Source: Casuarina equisetifolia (lineage: Eukaryota > Streptophyta > Magnoliopsida > Fagales > Casuarinaceae). Taken from it: 64,000 nt of DNA. Positions 1 through 10,379 of this stretch are shown in pieces (the first letter of the stretch is position 1; the number at the start of each line of letters is the position of its first letter). A program made the position numbers and the translations under genes. The notes below the pieces were generated by a model that was given only the letters and a program-made list of their open reading frames with translations, ran no database searches and was not told the DNA's origin. Location of the stretch: the NCBI GenBank assembly GCA_028551475.1, contig CM052360.1, forward strand, positions 10,466,501 to 10,530,500. Reading direction: 5' to 3'.

Positions 1-1116
1 CATTTATTTATTTATATGTAGATGCCAAAATTGTTTTTGATAAATAGAAACTTTAAACCTTTTCTGTGCTATGACATGACTAGTTTTGAACAGTTAAGCT
101 GGGCTCTGCACTTTTTCTTAATCTAGAAAAGCTCTGTAATAATGGGAAAAGCACTATGAAATAGGTTGGGGCATATGACTTTGTTCATTCTACTCTGATT
201 AGCTAACAGATTTCAACATCTTTATTTTTATTAACAAAAGAAGAGTGAAATTGTTTTGCTTCAGTAATAGCTGGTCATTTAGATTTGTGAGTCTGTTACT
301 GAGCAAAAATATAATTCTCGAGCATTCATTCAACTTGAACTGGAGTTTCAATTTTAGCATAGTGGATAAGTTGTTTGCTCTTCTATAAGATTAGAGTCCC
401 AAGGTGTGCAATAATTCATCCACTGGTGTCAAATGCTTGAGCTTAATGATTTAAATGCACTCCATGGGCAAAAGATTGAGGCTAAACTTGGCTGTTAGAA
501 GTTACATTCATTTCCTTCCACGTTCTTCTGTTTGATAGCCTTTACTGCCCAATAGTATTACTCCCGAGTATTGTGATTTATATGCTCATGGTGTAACTCA
601 ACTGATTCGAATTCATGTGGCATCTCAATTTAATGAGGAAATTTTTTGATTGCTAATGCATATATGCTTGAAATTTGTAGGTGCTGAAGTAGGTGGGAGT
701 AGAGGTTTCTACTTGAAAGGAGATGGTGTGCATCTTAATCTAGCTTTGATTAACTTCGGTCTTCATTTTTTGGAGGAAAGAGGATTTACACCATTTATTC
801 CTCCACTCTTCATGAGAAAAGGTGTCATGTCAAAGTCTGCTTAATTAACACAATTTGATGAAGAACTTTACAAGGTAACATTAGTATGTTTTTGTATAGT
901 ATCTTTCCCACTATGCATCTAAAAGATTTGTTGTGTTTGGTGATATAGTTCTCTTCAGAGATTTTGATGATTTTGGTAGTATCTGGATTTTTAATCTTGA
1001 TGTATGATTAAAGTCATTCAAGAGAAAGTCTCTGGAAATAACATTTTACCGACTTTGTTCTAAAAGATGGCCTAAATCTTATATATTTCGTATCATTGTT
1101 ATTTATTTGACTTAAC
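1..1116 (+). repeat. Left arm of a large inverted repeat at an assembly gap
   Basis: This stretch is the reverse complement of 1617-2727 over its whole length. By eye I count about five substitutions and three small indels (1, 1 and 3 bases) in 1.1 kb, so the arms are over 99 percent identical but not the same molecule copied exactly. No difference was seen in the roughly 300 bases next to the gap. The match is already running at base 1, so the arm probably continues to the left of the window. It holds a second copy of one seryl-tRNA synthetase exon with its introns. It could be a real inverted duplication or two haplotypes joined head to head during assembly. Confidence 0.93.
681..874 (+). 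pseudogene. Seryl-tRNA synthetase exon, second copy in the left arm
   Basis: The exon lies between an AG acceptor at 679-680 and a GT donor at 875-876. It encodes a catalytic-core segment of class II seryl-tRNA synthetase, recognisable from GFYLKGDG, LINFGLHFLEERGF and FDEELYK. In this copy the frame stays open through FMRKGVM, and then the codon expected to be Gln before LTQFDEELYK is TAA. It also has three extra bases that add a Ser in the VGG-RGF loop, which the right-arm copy lacks. It is the mirror image of 1859-2048. No other exon of the gene is present on this side inside the window. Confidence 0.85.
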
Positions 1117-1616
1117 NNNNNNNNNNNNNNNNNNNNNNNNNNNNNNNNNNNNNNNNNNNNNNNNNNNNNNNNNNNNNNNNNNNNNNNNNNNNNNNNNNNN
1201 NNNNNNNNNNNNNNNNNNNNNNNNNNNNNNNNNNNNNNNNNNNNNNNNNNNNNNNNNNNNNNNNNNNNNNNNNNNNNNNNNNNNNNNNNNNNNNNNNNNN
1301 NNNNNNNNNNNNNNNNNNNNNNNNNNNNNNNNNNNNNNNNNNNNNNNNNNNNNNNNNNNNNNNNNNNNNNNNNNNNNNNNNNNNNNNNNNNNNNNNNNNN
1401 NNNNNNNNNNNNNNNNNNNNNNNNNNNNNNNNNNNNNNNNNNNNNNNNNNNNNNNNNNNNNNNNNNNNNNNNNNNNNNNNNNNNNNNNNNNNNNNNNNNN
1501 NNNNNNNNNNNNNNNNNNNNNNNNNNNNNNNNNNNNNNNNNNNNNNNNNNNNNNNNNNNNNNNNNNNNNNNNNNNNNNNNNNNNNNNNNNNNNNNNNNNN
1601 NNNNNNNNNNNNNNNN
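1117..1616. other. Assembly gap of exactly 500 N
   Basis: A run of 500 N with the same 1.1-kb sequence leaving it in both directions. The round length suggests a scaffolding placeholder rather than a measured gap. The remaining 3' exons of the seryl-tRNA synthetase copy would be expected in this direction and cannot be seen. Confidence 0.98.
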
Positions 1617-2727
1617 GTTAAGTCAAATAAATAACAATGATACGAAATATATAAGATTTAGGCCATCTTTTAGAACAAAGTCGGTAAAATGTTATTTCCA
1701 GAGACTTTCTCTTGAATGACTTTAATCATACATCAAGATTAAAAATCCAGATACTACCAAAATCATCAAAATCTCTGAAGAGAACTATATCACCAAACAC
1801 AACAAATCTTTTAGATGCATAGTGGGAAAGATACTATACAAAAACATACTAATGTTACCTTGTAAAGTTCTTCATCAAATTGTGTTAATTAAGCAGACTT
1901 TGACATGACACCTTTTCTCATGAAGATGGAGGAATAAATGGTGTAAATCCTCTTTCCTCCAAAAAATGAAGACCGAAGTTAATCAAAGCTAGATTAAGAT
2001 GCACACCATCTCCTTTCAAGTAGAAACCTCTCCCACCTACTTCAGCACCTACAAATTTCAAGCATTATGCATTAGCAATCAAAAAATTTCCACATTAAAT
2101 TGAGATGCCACATGAATTCGAATCAGTTGAGTTACACCATGAGCATATAAATCACAATACTCGGGAGTAATACTTTTGGGCAGTAAAGGCTATCAAAGAG
2201 AAGAACGTGGAAGGAAATGAATGTAACTTCTAACAGCCAAGTTTAGCCTCAATCTTTTGCCCATGGAGTGAATTTAAATCATTAAGCTCAAGCATTTGAC
2301 ACCAGTGGATGAATTATTGCACACCTTGGGACTCTAATCTTATGGAAGAGCAAACAACTTATCCACTATGCTAAAATTGAAACTCCAGTTCAAGTTGAAT
2401 GAATGCTCGAGAATTATATTTTTGCTCAGTAACAGACTCACAAATCTAAATGACCAGCTATTACTGAAGCAAAACAATTTCACTCTTCTTTTGTTAATAA
2501 AAATAAAGATGTTGAAATCTGTTAGCTAATCAGAGTAGAATGAACAAAGTCATATGCCCCAACCTATTTCATAGTGCTTTTCCCATTATTACAGAGCTTT
2601 TCTAGATTAAGAAAAAGTGCAGAGCCCAGCTTAACTGTTCAAAACTAGTCATGTCATAGCACAGAAAAGGTTTAAAGTTTCTATTTATCAAAAACAATTT
2701 TGGCATCTACATATAAATAAATAAATG
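1617..2727 (-). repeat. Right arm of the large inverted repeat
   Basis: Reverse complement of 1-1116 (see that entry). This arm is continuous with the rest of pseudogene A of seryl-tRNA synthetase, so it is likely the arm in original context. Its exon copy lacks one base in the codons for the Pro-Pro-Leu-Phe stretch, which shifts the frame, whereas the left arm keeps that frame. Confidence 0.93.
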
Positions 2728-4081
2728 TTTGAGCAACTCAATCAAAGTAGAGTTGAACCATCTCCAGTGATGTATAAAACAAATACCCTAATTTTAAACA
2801 CATTAAACAATAAAAACTTTTAATACAAACACAAGAAGCAAACCAAACATGTGTAGTGTATCAATTAACCATGAAATGTTATGTGCACCAAAACATTTTC
2901 ATATGGCAAACCAGGATGCTTTCCAAGCAACATACGAAGTTGTGGCCTTAAATCTGGATGAATAGAGATTTAGTACCTTTCTTCAGATCTGCAATACCAA
3001 GAAGTTCAACAAGCTCAACATGATTCTTTAGTTTTGGCTCCAACCGTTTCTCACCCCATGATCTAATCACCGCATTCTTTGCCTGTAATACATTTATAAG
3101 TTTAAAATTGGGGATAAGCATTAGCACACTGAAGGGATATGAACATGCCAAGTCATATACCTCATCATCACTGACGGGAACTGAATCATGAACGAGATTT
3201 CCAATTATTTCCAATTTAGAATTCAATTGTTTCAAAACTTCCTGAACTTCAGCTTCTTTCTCTTCTGCTGACGTTTTTATTATCCTCCGCATTCTTAATC
3301 ATCTCAGTGGCATCTTGACCAGCCTTTTTTGCAAAACAAGTTATACAGTTCAGTTGCATGCCTAATGAACGTGAGAACAGTTTAAAAGAGCTTCAAAAAA
3401 TACCTGAATATCCAAGGTACCGTTCTAATAAACTTAAGACAAATGGCATTTGGCACACAGAATTAATCTCATAAAATTTCCAAAATGTGGAGTTTTTCTT
3501 CTAGGGAAGAATAATCCTATGTACATTTCCATCGCATTAACTAATGTGCATTCAGACACCACCCTGATGCCAATTTATTTATTAAAAAAAAAAGGAAGAA
3601 GGAGAAGAAGAAGAATTCAAACTTCGATCAACAAAAGCGCGTCAAAATAATTCTTTTTGTTCTTTGAAGCTATCGTATTACCACAAAGTCCAGTTTTTTC
3701 TTTATTCATTCGCGCGCGGGGTAAATAGATAGGTTCATTCCCAGAAATATTAAATGATGAATGTAAAGACATGAACAAGGAAAATCTGGAAACACTAACA
3801 ATTCGAAGCTAAGCGATCTGCTTGTTGATCTTGTTGAAGTCCTTGCGAAGATTATCGAGCTCGAAATGAACTTAGCAAAAACACAACTTGATGAAAAGGC
3901 CATTGACATACTAACAAATTCAAAGAGACAGAGGGAGAGAGAAATTACGTCGACGCCATTCTTTGTCGATCCAGATGACCTCGTCAACAAGCTCGACGTT
4001 GGCGAAACGTCGCCGTTGAGATTCACGAATGAGATCGGGATTGCCACCCTTCTCTACTCTGAACAAGTTGATATCCAACAT
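1859..4081 (-). pseudogene. Seryl-tRNA synthetase pseudogene A (5' half, five exons)
   Basis: Cytosolic seryl-tRNA synthetase charges tRNA-Ser with serine. The exons seen are 4081-3949 (starts MLDINLFR, the family's typical N-terminus), 3870-3800 (coiled-coil arm, FNKINKQIA), about 3330-3161 (arm, IGNLVHDSVPV), 3082-2977 (WGEKRLEPKLKNHVELVELL) and 2048-1859 (GFYLKGDG to FDEELYK). Exons 1 and 2 join in frame at 204 bases. Lesions are: TAG in exon 2 where the family has Gln before L-K-I, a frame change inside exon 3, a one-base loss in exon 5, and TAA for a Gln near the end of exon 5. The remaining catalytic domain with motifs 2 and 3 would lie in the gap. Start choice rests on the conserved MLDINLF. 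The family is clear, and the gene cannot make a full enzyme as written. Confidence 0.88.
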
Positions 4082-4163
4082 TCTCTCTCTCAACGTAAAC
4101 GCGTTTCTGCTTCTGCGGCCACGGAATGTGAAGCACAGCAACGCGAAGAGATTCTTAACCCGT

Positions 4164-4172
4164 AAACCCTAA
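4164..4172. promoter_or_regulatory. Telo-box (AAACCCTAA) upstream of pseudogene A
   Basis: AAACCCTAA lies about 85 bases upstream of the inferred ATG at 4081. Telo-boxes are common in promoters and leaders of plant translation-machinery genes, which fits a tRNA synthetase. This is a sequence match only; no TATA element was identified. Confidence 0.45.
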
Positions 4173-4181
4173 CTATGAGAA

Positions 4182-5099
4182 TAGGTGCCGTTTGGGACAC
4201 AGCACGAGGCTACTCTAATCCGCGCAATGAAAAGCTTGGTAATGTTTCGGGATTAAGCAAGTAGTAAGTACAAACGCGTGCGGTTGAAAGTTAAAAAAAG
4301 TTACACACTATTCTAAAAACCCATATCCACAATTTTCCTTGTTAGTATGTTGATGGATTATTCATAATACTCATATCTGTTACATATGATTTGGTAAAGT
4401 TGGATATCCATGTCAACACTTCAAATCTTGAAAGCAGAAAATTTATGCACTTGTTCATTGGGGGACTCCTTGGCCCAATAATAATTGAGTCAAACCCCTG
4501 AAGAATGAGTCTACCTTGTTAGAGGTTTGAATCCCCTCCCCTCTAATGTACATCAGTAAAAAAGAAATATAATAAATATATATTGACCATATGAAATAGA
4601 AGGAAAATAGGCTTCCTATCACATACATGTTTTGAACTCTCTCCTAAGTGGAAATCAAGATATGTGTGGTCTAGGAAGACTAGGACCTTGGAAAAGCACC
4701 CCACCCCTTCCCCTGGCCCTTTTACCCATTTTTGTTATTCTAATGTAATCTACACATTTATGTTCTAAAGGCTGTTCAAGGCCAATGGCAAGCCAACTCT
4801 TATTGGTTGTAATAATTAGATGTTGTCAGATGGGTTATTACATTTTTCAAAGAAGAATATAAAGCATATGTCAAGTTTCATGCCCATTATGAATATTATC
4901 ATGCTTTGTTGTTGAGATGGTGGATTAAGCAAGATGCTTGAATTTTATCATTATTGCGATCTGTATGGTCTTCTGGTAAGCTATGCTCCCCAACACTCTC
5001 TCCCCTTCTTGCTTGGCATCTCTTGCCACCTTCTTTTTGTCGTGGTTTGTTAACTTTGCTATAAAATTTATTATTGATAAGGTTAGTGGTCTATGTTTA
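4182..5099. other. Intergenic, nothing recognised
   Basis: AT-rich sequence with short pyrimidine tracts and only short frames. I see no protein family, no LTR ends and no RNA gene here. Confidence 0.5.
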
Positions 5100-5639
5100 A
5101 GTAACCAAACCATCTTAATGGAACTCCTTTATCTTCTTCCTCATAGAAGTAGCCTTTAGACTTTAGCATAGTCTTTTATTACCTCAATCAAACACTTAAA
5201 CACTTTGGATTGAGCTAAATTGAGAGACTGAATCCCTATAGCATACCTAATTTCTTCCCCTAATTGCTTGGTTTGCACTTCAATTGGAGTACACTGCTTG
5301 CTTGGTAAGTGGACTTTGAAATGTTCCAAATAAAGACTACCATGTCTAATCATGTGTTGTAACTAAACAATAGACATGTTAGACTTACATGAGTCACATA
5401 TGCTACTCTAATTTGACAATTTGCTTCTGGCAAAAGAACCAAAAGGACTAGAGAGAGAAAAAAAAAATGACAGATGCATAAGTACAAAAAGTTCAATATA
5501 CACACTATATTGTCAATATTCTTTGGAATCCTACTTTAGTTAAGAATGTGTCACATAACAAAATCATAGATTCAATCTGACTTCTAATTACAATTTACTT
5601 CTTCTAAGTACAATTTAATTCTTCTTTTTGCTTAAGGCT
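5100..5639 (-). repeat. 3' flank of F-box pseudogene A, duplicated at 63.6-64.0 kb
   Basis: Read on the minus strand, this flank aligns with 63,591-63,960 on the plus strand. Shared stretches include the run ending in ACTTATGCATCTRTCATT, the run around TCAAATTAGAGTAGCATAT, and the later run CCAATTGAAYTG. The duplication therefore covers about 0.5 kb beyond the coding region as well as the F-box gene itself. No independent gene was recognised here. Confidence 0.7.
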
Positions 5640-6476
5640 TTAATCTCTGTACAACCACTCAAAGATGTCAAAAAACTTATTGCAACCCACCTTCACATCA
5701 ACAAGAATATCAACACATAATGTGACATCAAAAAAGTTCGGTAGAATATCAGCACATAGTGTGACATCAAACAAGTTCGGTAGACTGCCATTGAAGTTCT
5801 TGATAGATTTCTCAATTATATCATACCACAAAAGTTTCCACCCATTCAATTGTAGTAAAAATTCTCCACCAATTTTAGAATAACACAGTAACTTCAAAGT
5901 CTCAAGTACTTCAAAGTCCTCTTTATCTTTATTTAAATGGTGCTTAACTAACTTAACCCATGAATCCTGCACCCCATACTGCCTCATCAACCAAATATTA
6001 GCCAAAGAAAAGCTACTTATTTCTATATAGCACAAGCATCCTTCTAACCTTCCCAAGCGTCTAGAAACCCCATCCCAATACACATAGGCAGCGCATAGCT
6101 GGGAGTGGGACTTTTTTGTAAGTCTCATATATAAGATTAAAAGCCATAATAACCTTAGTGAACCCATTTTGACTCGCCATCCAATGTAAGTTTCCTTTCA
6201 CAAGGATCCCGGGGGCCTCATGTATATGCCAATAAGGCACATTTCCAGCATCTCTCCACCTATTGGCTCAAACTAAAATCTTTGACCCGAGATACAGGTC
6301 TTTCGCCAATTGTTTCAAAAATCTTCACTAGCTTGTAGTCCTTGTTTACTAGGTCGTAGCCAAATCCGAAAATTGGCATGATAATTCCGAAATCACGGTC
6401 TATCTTGGGCAATTCATTGTGCCTTCTAATCGACAGGTTCCATACAAATAGTAGGCTGTAAAAGGTTCCCTCTCTC
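5640..6476 (-). pseudogene. F-box protein pseudogene A, FBA-type domain
   Basis: F-box proteins are substrate receptors of SCF ubiquitin ligases. The C-terminal F-box-associated domain holds the target. Minus-strand frames give LFVWNLSIRRHNELPK and FGFGYDLVNKDYKLVK near the start. Next comes LGRLEGCLCYIEISS followed by IWLMRQYGVQDSWVKL, and then LCYSKIGGEFLLQLNG. This is the usual order of an FBA/kelch-like beta-propeller. The frame is broken in the middle (after VKDFSLSQ) by a stop and again before MGSLRLL. The N-terminal F-box motif itself is not seen. The exon is cut at 6476, where the neighbouring part continues in the opposite orientation. Copy B lies at 53.5-64 kb. Confidence 0.8.
5705..5782. 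repeat. 39-base tandem duplication in F-box pseudogene A
   Basis: Two adjacent 39-base units (5705-5743 and 5744-5782) differ at a few positions. The unit is a whole number of codons and duplicates the segment F-D-V-T-L-C-x-D-I-L near the C-terminus. Copy B at 63.5 kb has a single unit, so this duplication is specific to copy A. Confidence 0.9.
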
Positions 6477-6477
6477 A

Positions 6478-6635
6478 TCACTTCTACCCCATTTGTAAAA
6501 CTGACGACTGCGAGCTCTATCATCTGAAATTAGACCCCATAAGTGATGCTGTTGAGCTGATTCATCCTTTGGTGCACAAAAAAGCTTTATTTTGATGTCG
6601 TGGGCTCCATTGACAACTTACTCTGCATCGCATTA
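6478..6635 (+). pseudogene. F-box pseudogene A, upstream part in inverted orientation
   Basis: On the plus strand this segment aligns with 53,544-53,690 of copy B. Both contain CATTTGTAAAA followed by codons for DDCELYHLKL / NDCEFYHVNL, then HPLVHKKA / HPLVHRKT and FDVVGSID. In copy B this segment directly precedes the part that, in copy A, runs on the minus strand from 6476 downward. The two halves of copy A are therefore head to head. A frame change lies near the codons after KKALF. Downstream of 6635 the similarity stops. Confidence 0.75.
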
Positions 6636-6937
6636 GTCAAGAGAAAAGAATATTCATTTTATGAATGTGTCATTGTAGCAAAATACATTCAGAATGCATT
6701 AGTCAAGTCAATACTGAAAAACAAGAGATACATTATCAGGAGAAAAGAATAATAAGAGTAGTTATTGTCATTTTTAGAAACCTTGCAATCTCATTAGAAT
6801 GCTGCATGCATGAACCAACAAGTAACTACTCCAAATCAGCAAATAGAGTTGGAATTAAAAAGGAAAAAAAAAAAACTTAAAAAACAACAATAACCACACC
6901 CCTCTGACAAAATTCTAGAGCCGAGGGACATGTTTAC

Positions 6938-7458
6938 CTCTCAATGATCTCTGATCGGCTTTGGTTAGACAACATCCGCACACATTGTCATCTCACAGCA
7001 ATCACTACTTATAATCATTAGCCACAAAGTGTAGAAGTCAAAAAAACAAGTCGGCTTCTCTTATGCCTTAGACTACGAACAAAAAACAATTACTTCAGAT
7101 GACGAATTTTAAACAATGATACGGGATATGCTGGAAAATTAGCCAGGAAGAAAGGGCAAGGGATAGAATTCATACTCCATTATAAATGACAATTGAGATC
7201 AGTGAGACTATCAATTAACCAGTATGCTTCTACGTATTGAACAAAAGAAAGTGTCTTCTTCATACTTACAAGACAACATTTCATATCAAACTAGACCTTC
7301 TTTTTCTTTTTTGCCGCCCGTGCAAGTGTTTAACAAAAGAAAAACATAGTAGAGTATCCTTTCGTAAACAGTCGTACCTCACATGCCTGAGTTACACGCT
7401 GAATCTTTGTGTCAGAATCAGCCCCATCTCTGTTCACGTCGGGGTAGAATTGCTTGAC
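6938..7458 (-). pseudogene. J-domain (DnaJ-like) protein remnant
   Basis: J-domain proteins stimulate Hsp70 ATPase through a conserved His-Pro-Asp. The exon at 7458-7378 (81 bases, 27 codons) lies between an AG acceptor and GTACG donor and encodes VKQFYPDVNRDGADSD, ending in IQRVTQACE. The exon at 6975-6938 encodes MLSNQSRSEIIER before GTAAAC. The order matches the second half of the J-domain in plant chloroplast-type DnaJ proteins. Two lesions are visible: the HPD motif reads YPD, and the bases before the second exon are GG rather than AG. I did not find the first helix exon with confidence, nor the exons after 6938, where the F-box piece begins. It is likely a truncated pseudogene. Confidence 0.7.
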
Positions 7459-7915
7459 CTTCGCAAAAGAAAAATCAAATTATCAGGGGAAAAAAATAGT
7501 TCTGTACATAGAAATACCAAAGTTGATAATTGATATCATTCAAAACCACAAATGTATCTTTCAATTGCTAACTATATGCATCAAGAAGGTGCTACTTTTT
7601 CTTTGCTCAGGATTTCATAGAAGAGAGAGGGAGGGGGGGTGTGCCCGCGGCGCGGGAACACAAATCAATCTTGCCATCTTCTGGCCCCCAATAAAATGAA
7701 AATTACGCCACCAAATTGAACCCAATTGACCTAGCCATTCTTTTCATCTCTCAGGAAAACAAAAACCCTTTACTCGAAAACCAGTTATCCTTTTCTTTTC
7801 CTCAATTTTCTTGGCAAACTAAACAGACATTAACCAAAAAAAAAAAGAAGTGAAGCATCACTTATCCAATGCTATAAAGAAGTTACGTTGGATCTGAAAG
7901 CGGCCTTGAGCTTAC

Positions 7916-8030
7916 CAGTTCTTTCTCTGCAATTCACGGTTGTCACAATGTGATTCTGGTAGCAGAAGGAAGACGCCCCGTGGATTTTAGAGTGCAATCG
8001 CAGCAGCGCTCTCTCTTTAGGGTGTATGTG
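7916..8030 (-). promoter_or_regulatory. Probable 5' leader exon of the J-domain gene
   Basis: On the minus strand, a leader-like segment rich in CT and GC contains no ATG and ends at CTG before the donor GTAAGC (7915-7910). It sits about 460 bases upstream of the J-domain exon, on the same strand. This looks like an untranslated first exon with an intron in the leader. That is an inference from the splice donor and the base composition change; transcript data would be needed. Confidence 0.4.
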
Positions 8031-8066
8031 GGTCGTCTGTCCGATGGGTCATGTCCGACCCACGTG
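8016..8066 (-). promoter_or_regulatory. Telo-box-like and G-box motifs
   Basis: ACCCTAAA (minus strand, 8023-8016) and a perfect G-box CACGTG at 8061-8066 lie next to the presumed leader exon. An 18-base stretch around AAACGATATCGTTT at 8086-8100 is palindromic. G-boxes bind bZIP/bHLH factors. The cluster supports a promoter reading leftwards. Confidence 0.45.
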
Positions 8067-8200
8067 TTACGGTGTGGAAACGATATCGTTTTGATTGTGA
8101 AATCCCTTTTCTGAAGCACGGAATATACTAGAATTAGTAAGGAAGACCCTACACATTTATGTGAAATTGTGTATAAGTACTGAAACATATACAAATTAAC

Positions 8201-8780
8201 AAGTTAGAATATATTGACTTATAGTTTCTATTTCTTCCTTTGAATTTTGATTCTCTTATATATATATATATATATATTAATATAAAAATTTCACAATAGA
8301 AAAAATAAGATTTTTACCCATAGTAAATGTAAAAGATATTCCTTCAACTCACAAGTTAGTTTTTAGGTTTGATATTGTTTTTTCTAATATAATTTTAGAA
8401 TATAGGCTAATTCATTCTAACTCCTATTCAATAATAAGCTTTTAAGATATTCTTTATGCACAAGGAAACACTCATTTCATCTTATTTAAGCATAAATCTA
8501 AAGTATGATTAGTGTAAAGGAGAATTTTAAAGATGAATATCTCACAAGGAAAAAAAAATATAAGATCTTTAAATCATATTCAATTGTAAAAAAATATCAC
8601 TATCAACTCATATAATAGTGCTCCCCCTCCTTACCCCCTCCCCCCCTTCCTTTTTATTTATAGTTGTGATAGCTAAAAATGAGCTAGTGTTGATATTGTT
8701 AGAATCAACAATTGCAAAGTTTGGTGCATACATAAAAGTTATCATAAGGAGTGAGCTCCTCAACTATAAGAAAGGTACTT
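8201..8780. other. AT-rich spacer with a (TA)n microsatellite
   Basis: A (TA)n run of about eleven units lies near 8257-8278, followed by AT-rich sequence. No gene seen. The last five bases, TACTT (8776-8780), are the target duplication of the F1 element that follows. Confidence 0.7.
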
Positions 8781-10157
8781 TGTTCGGTGAAATTTATATG
8801 CAAATGAATATATTGAATAAGTAATATAATGATAAGAAAAGTATTGTTCCACGAAGATTGGTGAATACTAAACTAATTAAGTACTAACGATGAATTAATC
8901 CTAAAATTTATCTAGCAAATGAAAATATTGTTGATGATGAATTAAAATTTAAAATTTCTAAAACGAAAACTCAAGACTAATTAAAATTGAATTCAAGTAG
9001 GAAAAATCAAGATGAGAAACATGTTAAAGCTTCCAATTTCACCATAACTACTATATATGAATTTCATAGTTTATGTTTACAAGAATGATAATACTTATAT
9101 GATGACAGAATTTTCTAATTTATTTACTATCCTATGTCTAGGTATAGTAAACAAATTTAGTTTATTAATTCACTATATCTCTATATGTGAATTGAAACAA
9201 ACCAAATGCATTAGGATCTGTGAATATTCCTAGTTTATAATAAATCTTTCGATTATCTTATCACCAAAACCTACACAAATAATATAGTATATGTCTATTC
9301 ACATTTAATTCATGGTTATATATTATAAGAAGCAATTGCATATTATTACCTTTCAGTCTCTAATATGCATATCAAATCATTCAAGTGATGGTCAATCACT
9401 TAAAAACATTAAGTATAATAATATATAACTCACATAAATAAAATATCTTACAAAGCATAAAACTTATAAAATTCACATCATCATAGTTAGGTTACATCTT
9501 CGCTCTAACAAAAAAAATTTAGAACATAATGAAATACCAAATCAAAGTAATAGTAGAAATTAAGCAAAACATCTTAAATAAAAAAAACAGAAAAGTTGTC
9601 ACCATACTGTTTTCTTTTTAAGAATTCTTTACAAAATTTCTACAATTCAAGAATGATAAGAAGTAAAGGGAAGCCTTCATGCCTCTATTTCTCTTTTTCT
9701 TCCTTGGTTTTCTCTTTCTTTTCTAGCTTTTTCTCCCTTGCTTGGTTCCAGGGGCAATAAACGGTTTCTCCTTTTTTTTTCCTCTCTCCTGTGCGGCGCT
9801 CTCTCCTAATTCACGTTCCACCTTTTTTTATTTCCTCTTGGGCTGCGTGCCCTTGTCCTACCCAATTCATAATTCACTTTTTGGTCTTTTCTTTTATTTC
9901 CTTCCTTGTCTTTTTTTTTTCTTTTTTTTTTGCTACTTTACATGTTGCCTTCTTTATCACTCTCTTCCTTTCCTTTTCTTGTTCACATGCCTTCTTATAG
10001 CTTTCTTTTTCTTTGTTTCTCATGCTCTTTTAGGATTTGCTACATAAATAACACAAATTTACATAAATATATAAAAAAAATTAAATATTATCTTATAAAA
10101 CTTGTATTATTTATATCCTAAAATAGTCAAAATAACTCTATAAAAATAGAATTATCA
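8781..10157 (+). mobile_element. F1-a: solo-LTR-like element, 1,377 bases
   Basis: It begins TGTTCGGTG, ends TTATCA and is flanked by a perfect 5-base duplication TACTT (8776-8780 and 10158-10162). TG..CA ends with a 5-base duplication are the hallmark of an LTR retrotransposon end product. No internal coding region, second LTR, primer-binding site or polypurine tract is present, so it is best read as a solo LTR or a non-autonomous LTR element. Three relatives in the window are F1-b, F1-c and F1-d. Shared blocks include AACTAATTA-CTAACGATGAA, CCTATGTCTAGGTATA and a long pyrimidine tract near 9680-10030. The apparent membrane-protein frames in that tract are a composition artefact. Confidence 0.8.
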
Positions 10158-10162
10158 TACTT

Positions 10163-10379
10163 GAATTCCAAGCATCTAAGCATCCTAGGCTACATCCATC
10201 ATATAATACATACTAGACAAGTTTTAGGCTGAAGTAACTTGTTTTTCAATCAATACTTTTTTAAGTCTTGGTTGTTGGAGCTAAAACTTAATGTTACACT
10301 TTGATTGCCAATTTGAGCCATAGGATGCCTAGGCCAGCATTGAAACATTTCTTTAGTAAACCAAGTGTATGATGTCCAT
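10163..10379. other. Short unassigned spacer
   Basis: Between F1-a and the PPR fragment. Nothing recognised, though it may be 3' flank of the PPR piece. Confidence 0.5.

Noticed and set aside
1..2727. A foldback DNA transposon with long terminal inverted repeats
   Set aside because: The arms contain host gene exons and introns, there is no transposase or target duplication, and the spacer is an assembly gap.
3706..4165. Overlapping frames of about 100 codons on both strands
   Set aside because: They are shadows of synthetase exons 1 and 2, whose splice sites and family match are clear.
9742..10121. Plus-strand frames of 70-100 codons that look like multi-pass membrane proteins
   Set aside because: They lie in the pyrimidine tract of F1-a. 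Phe/Leu/Ser richness follows from the C/T composition, and equivalent frames occur in F1-b without sequence conservation.
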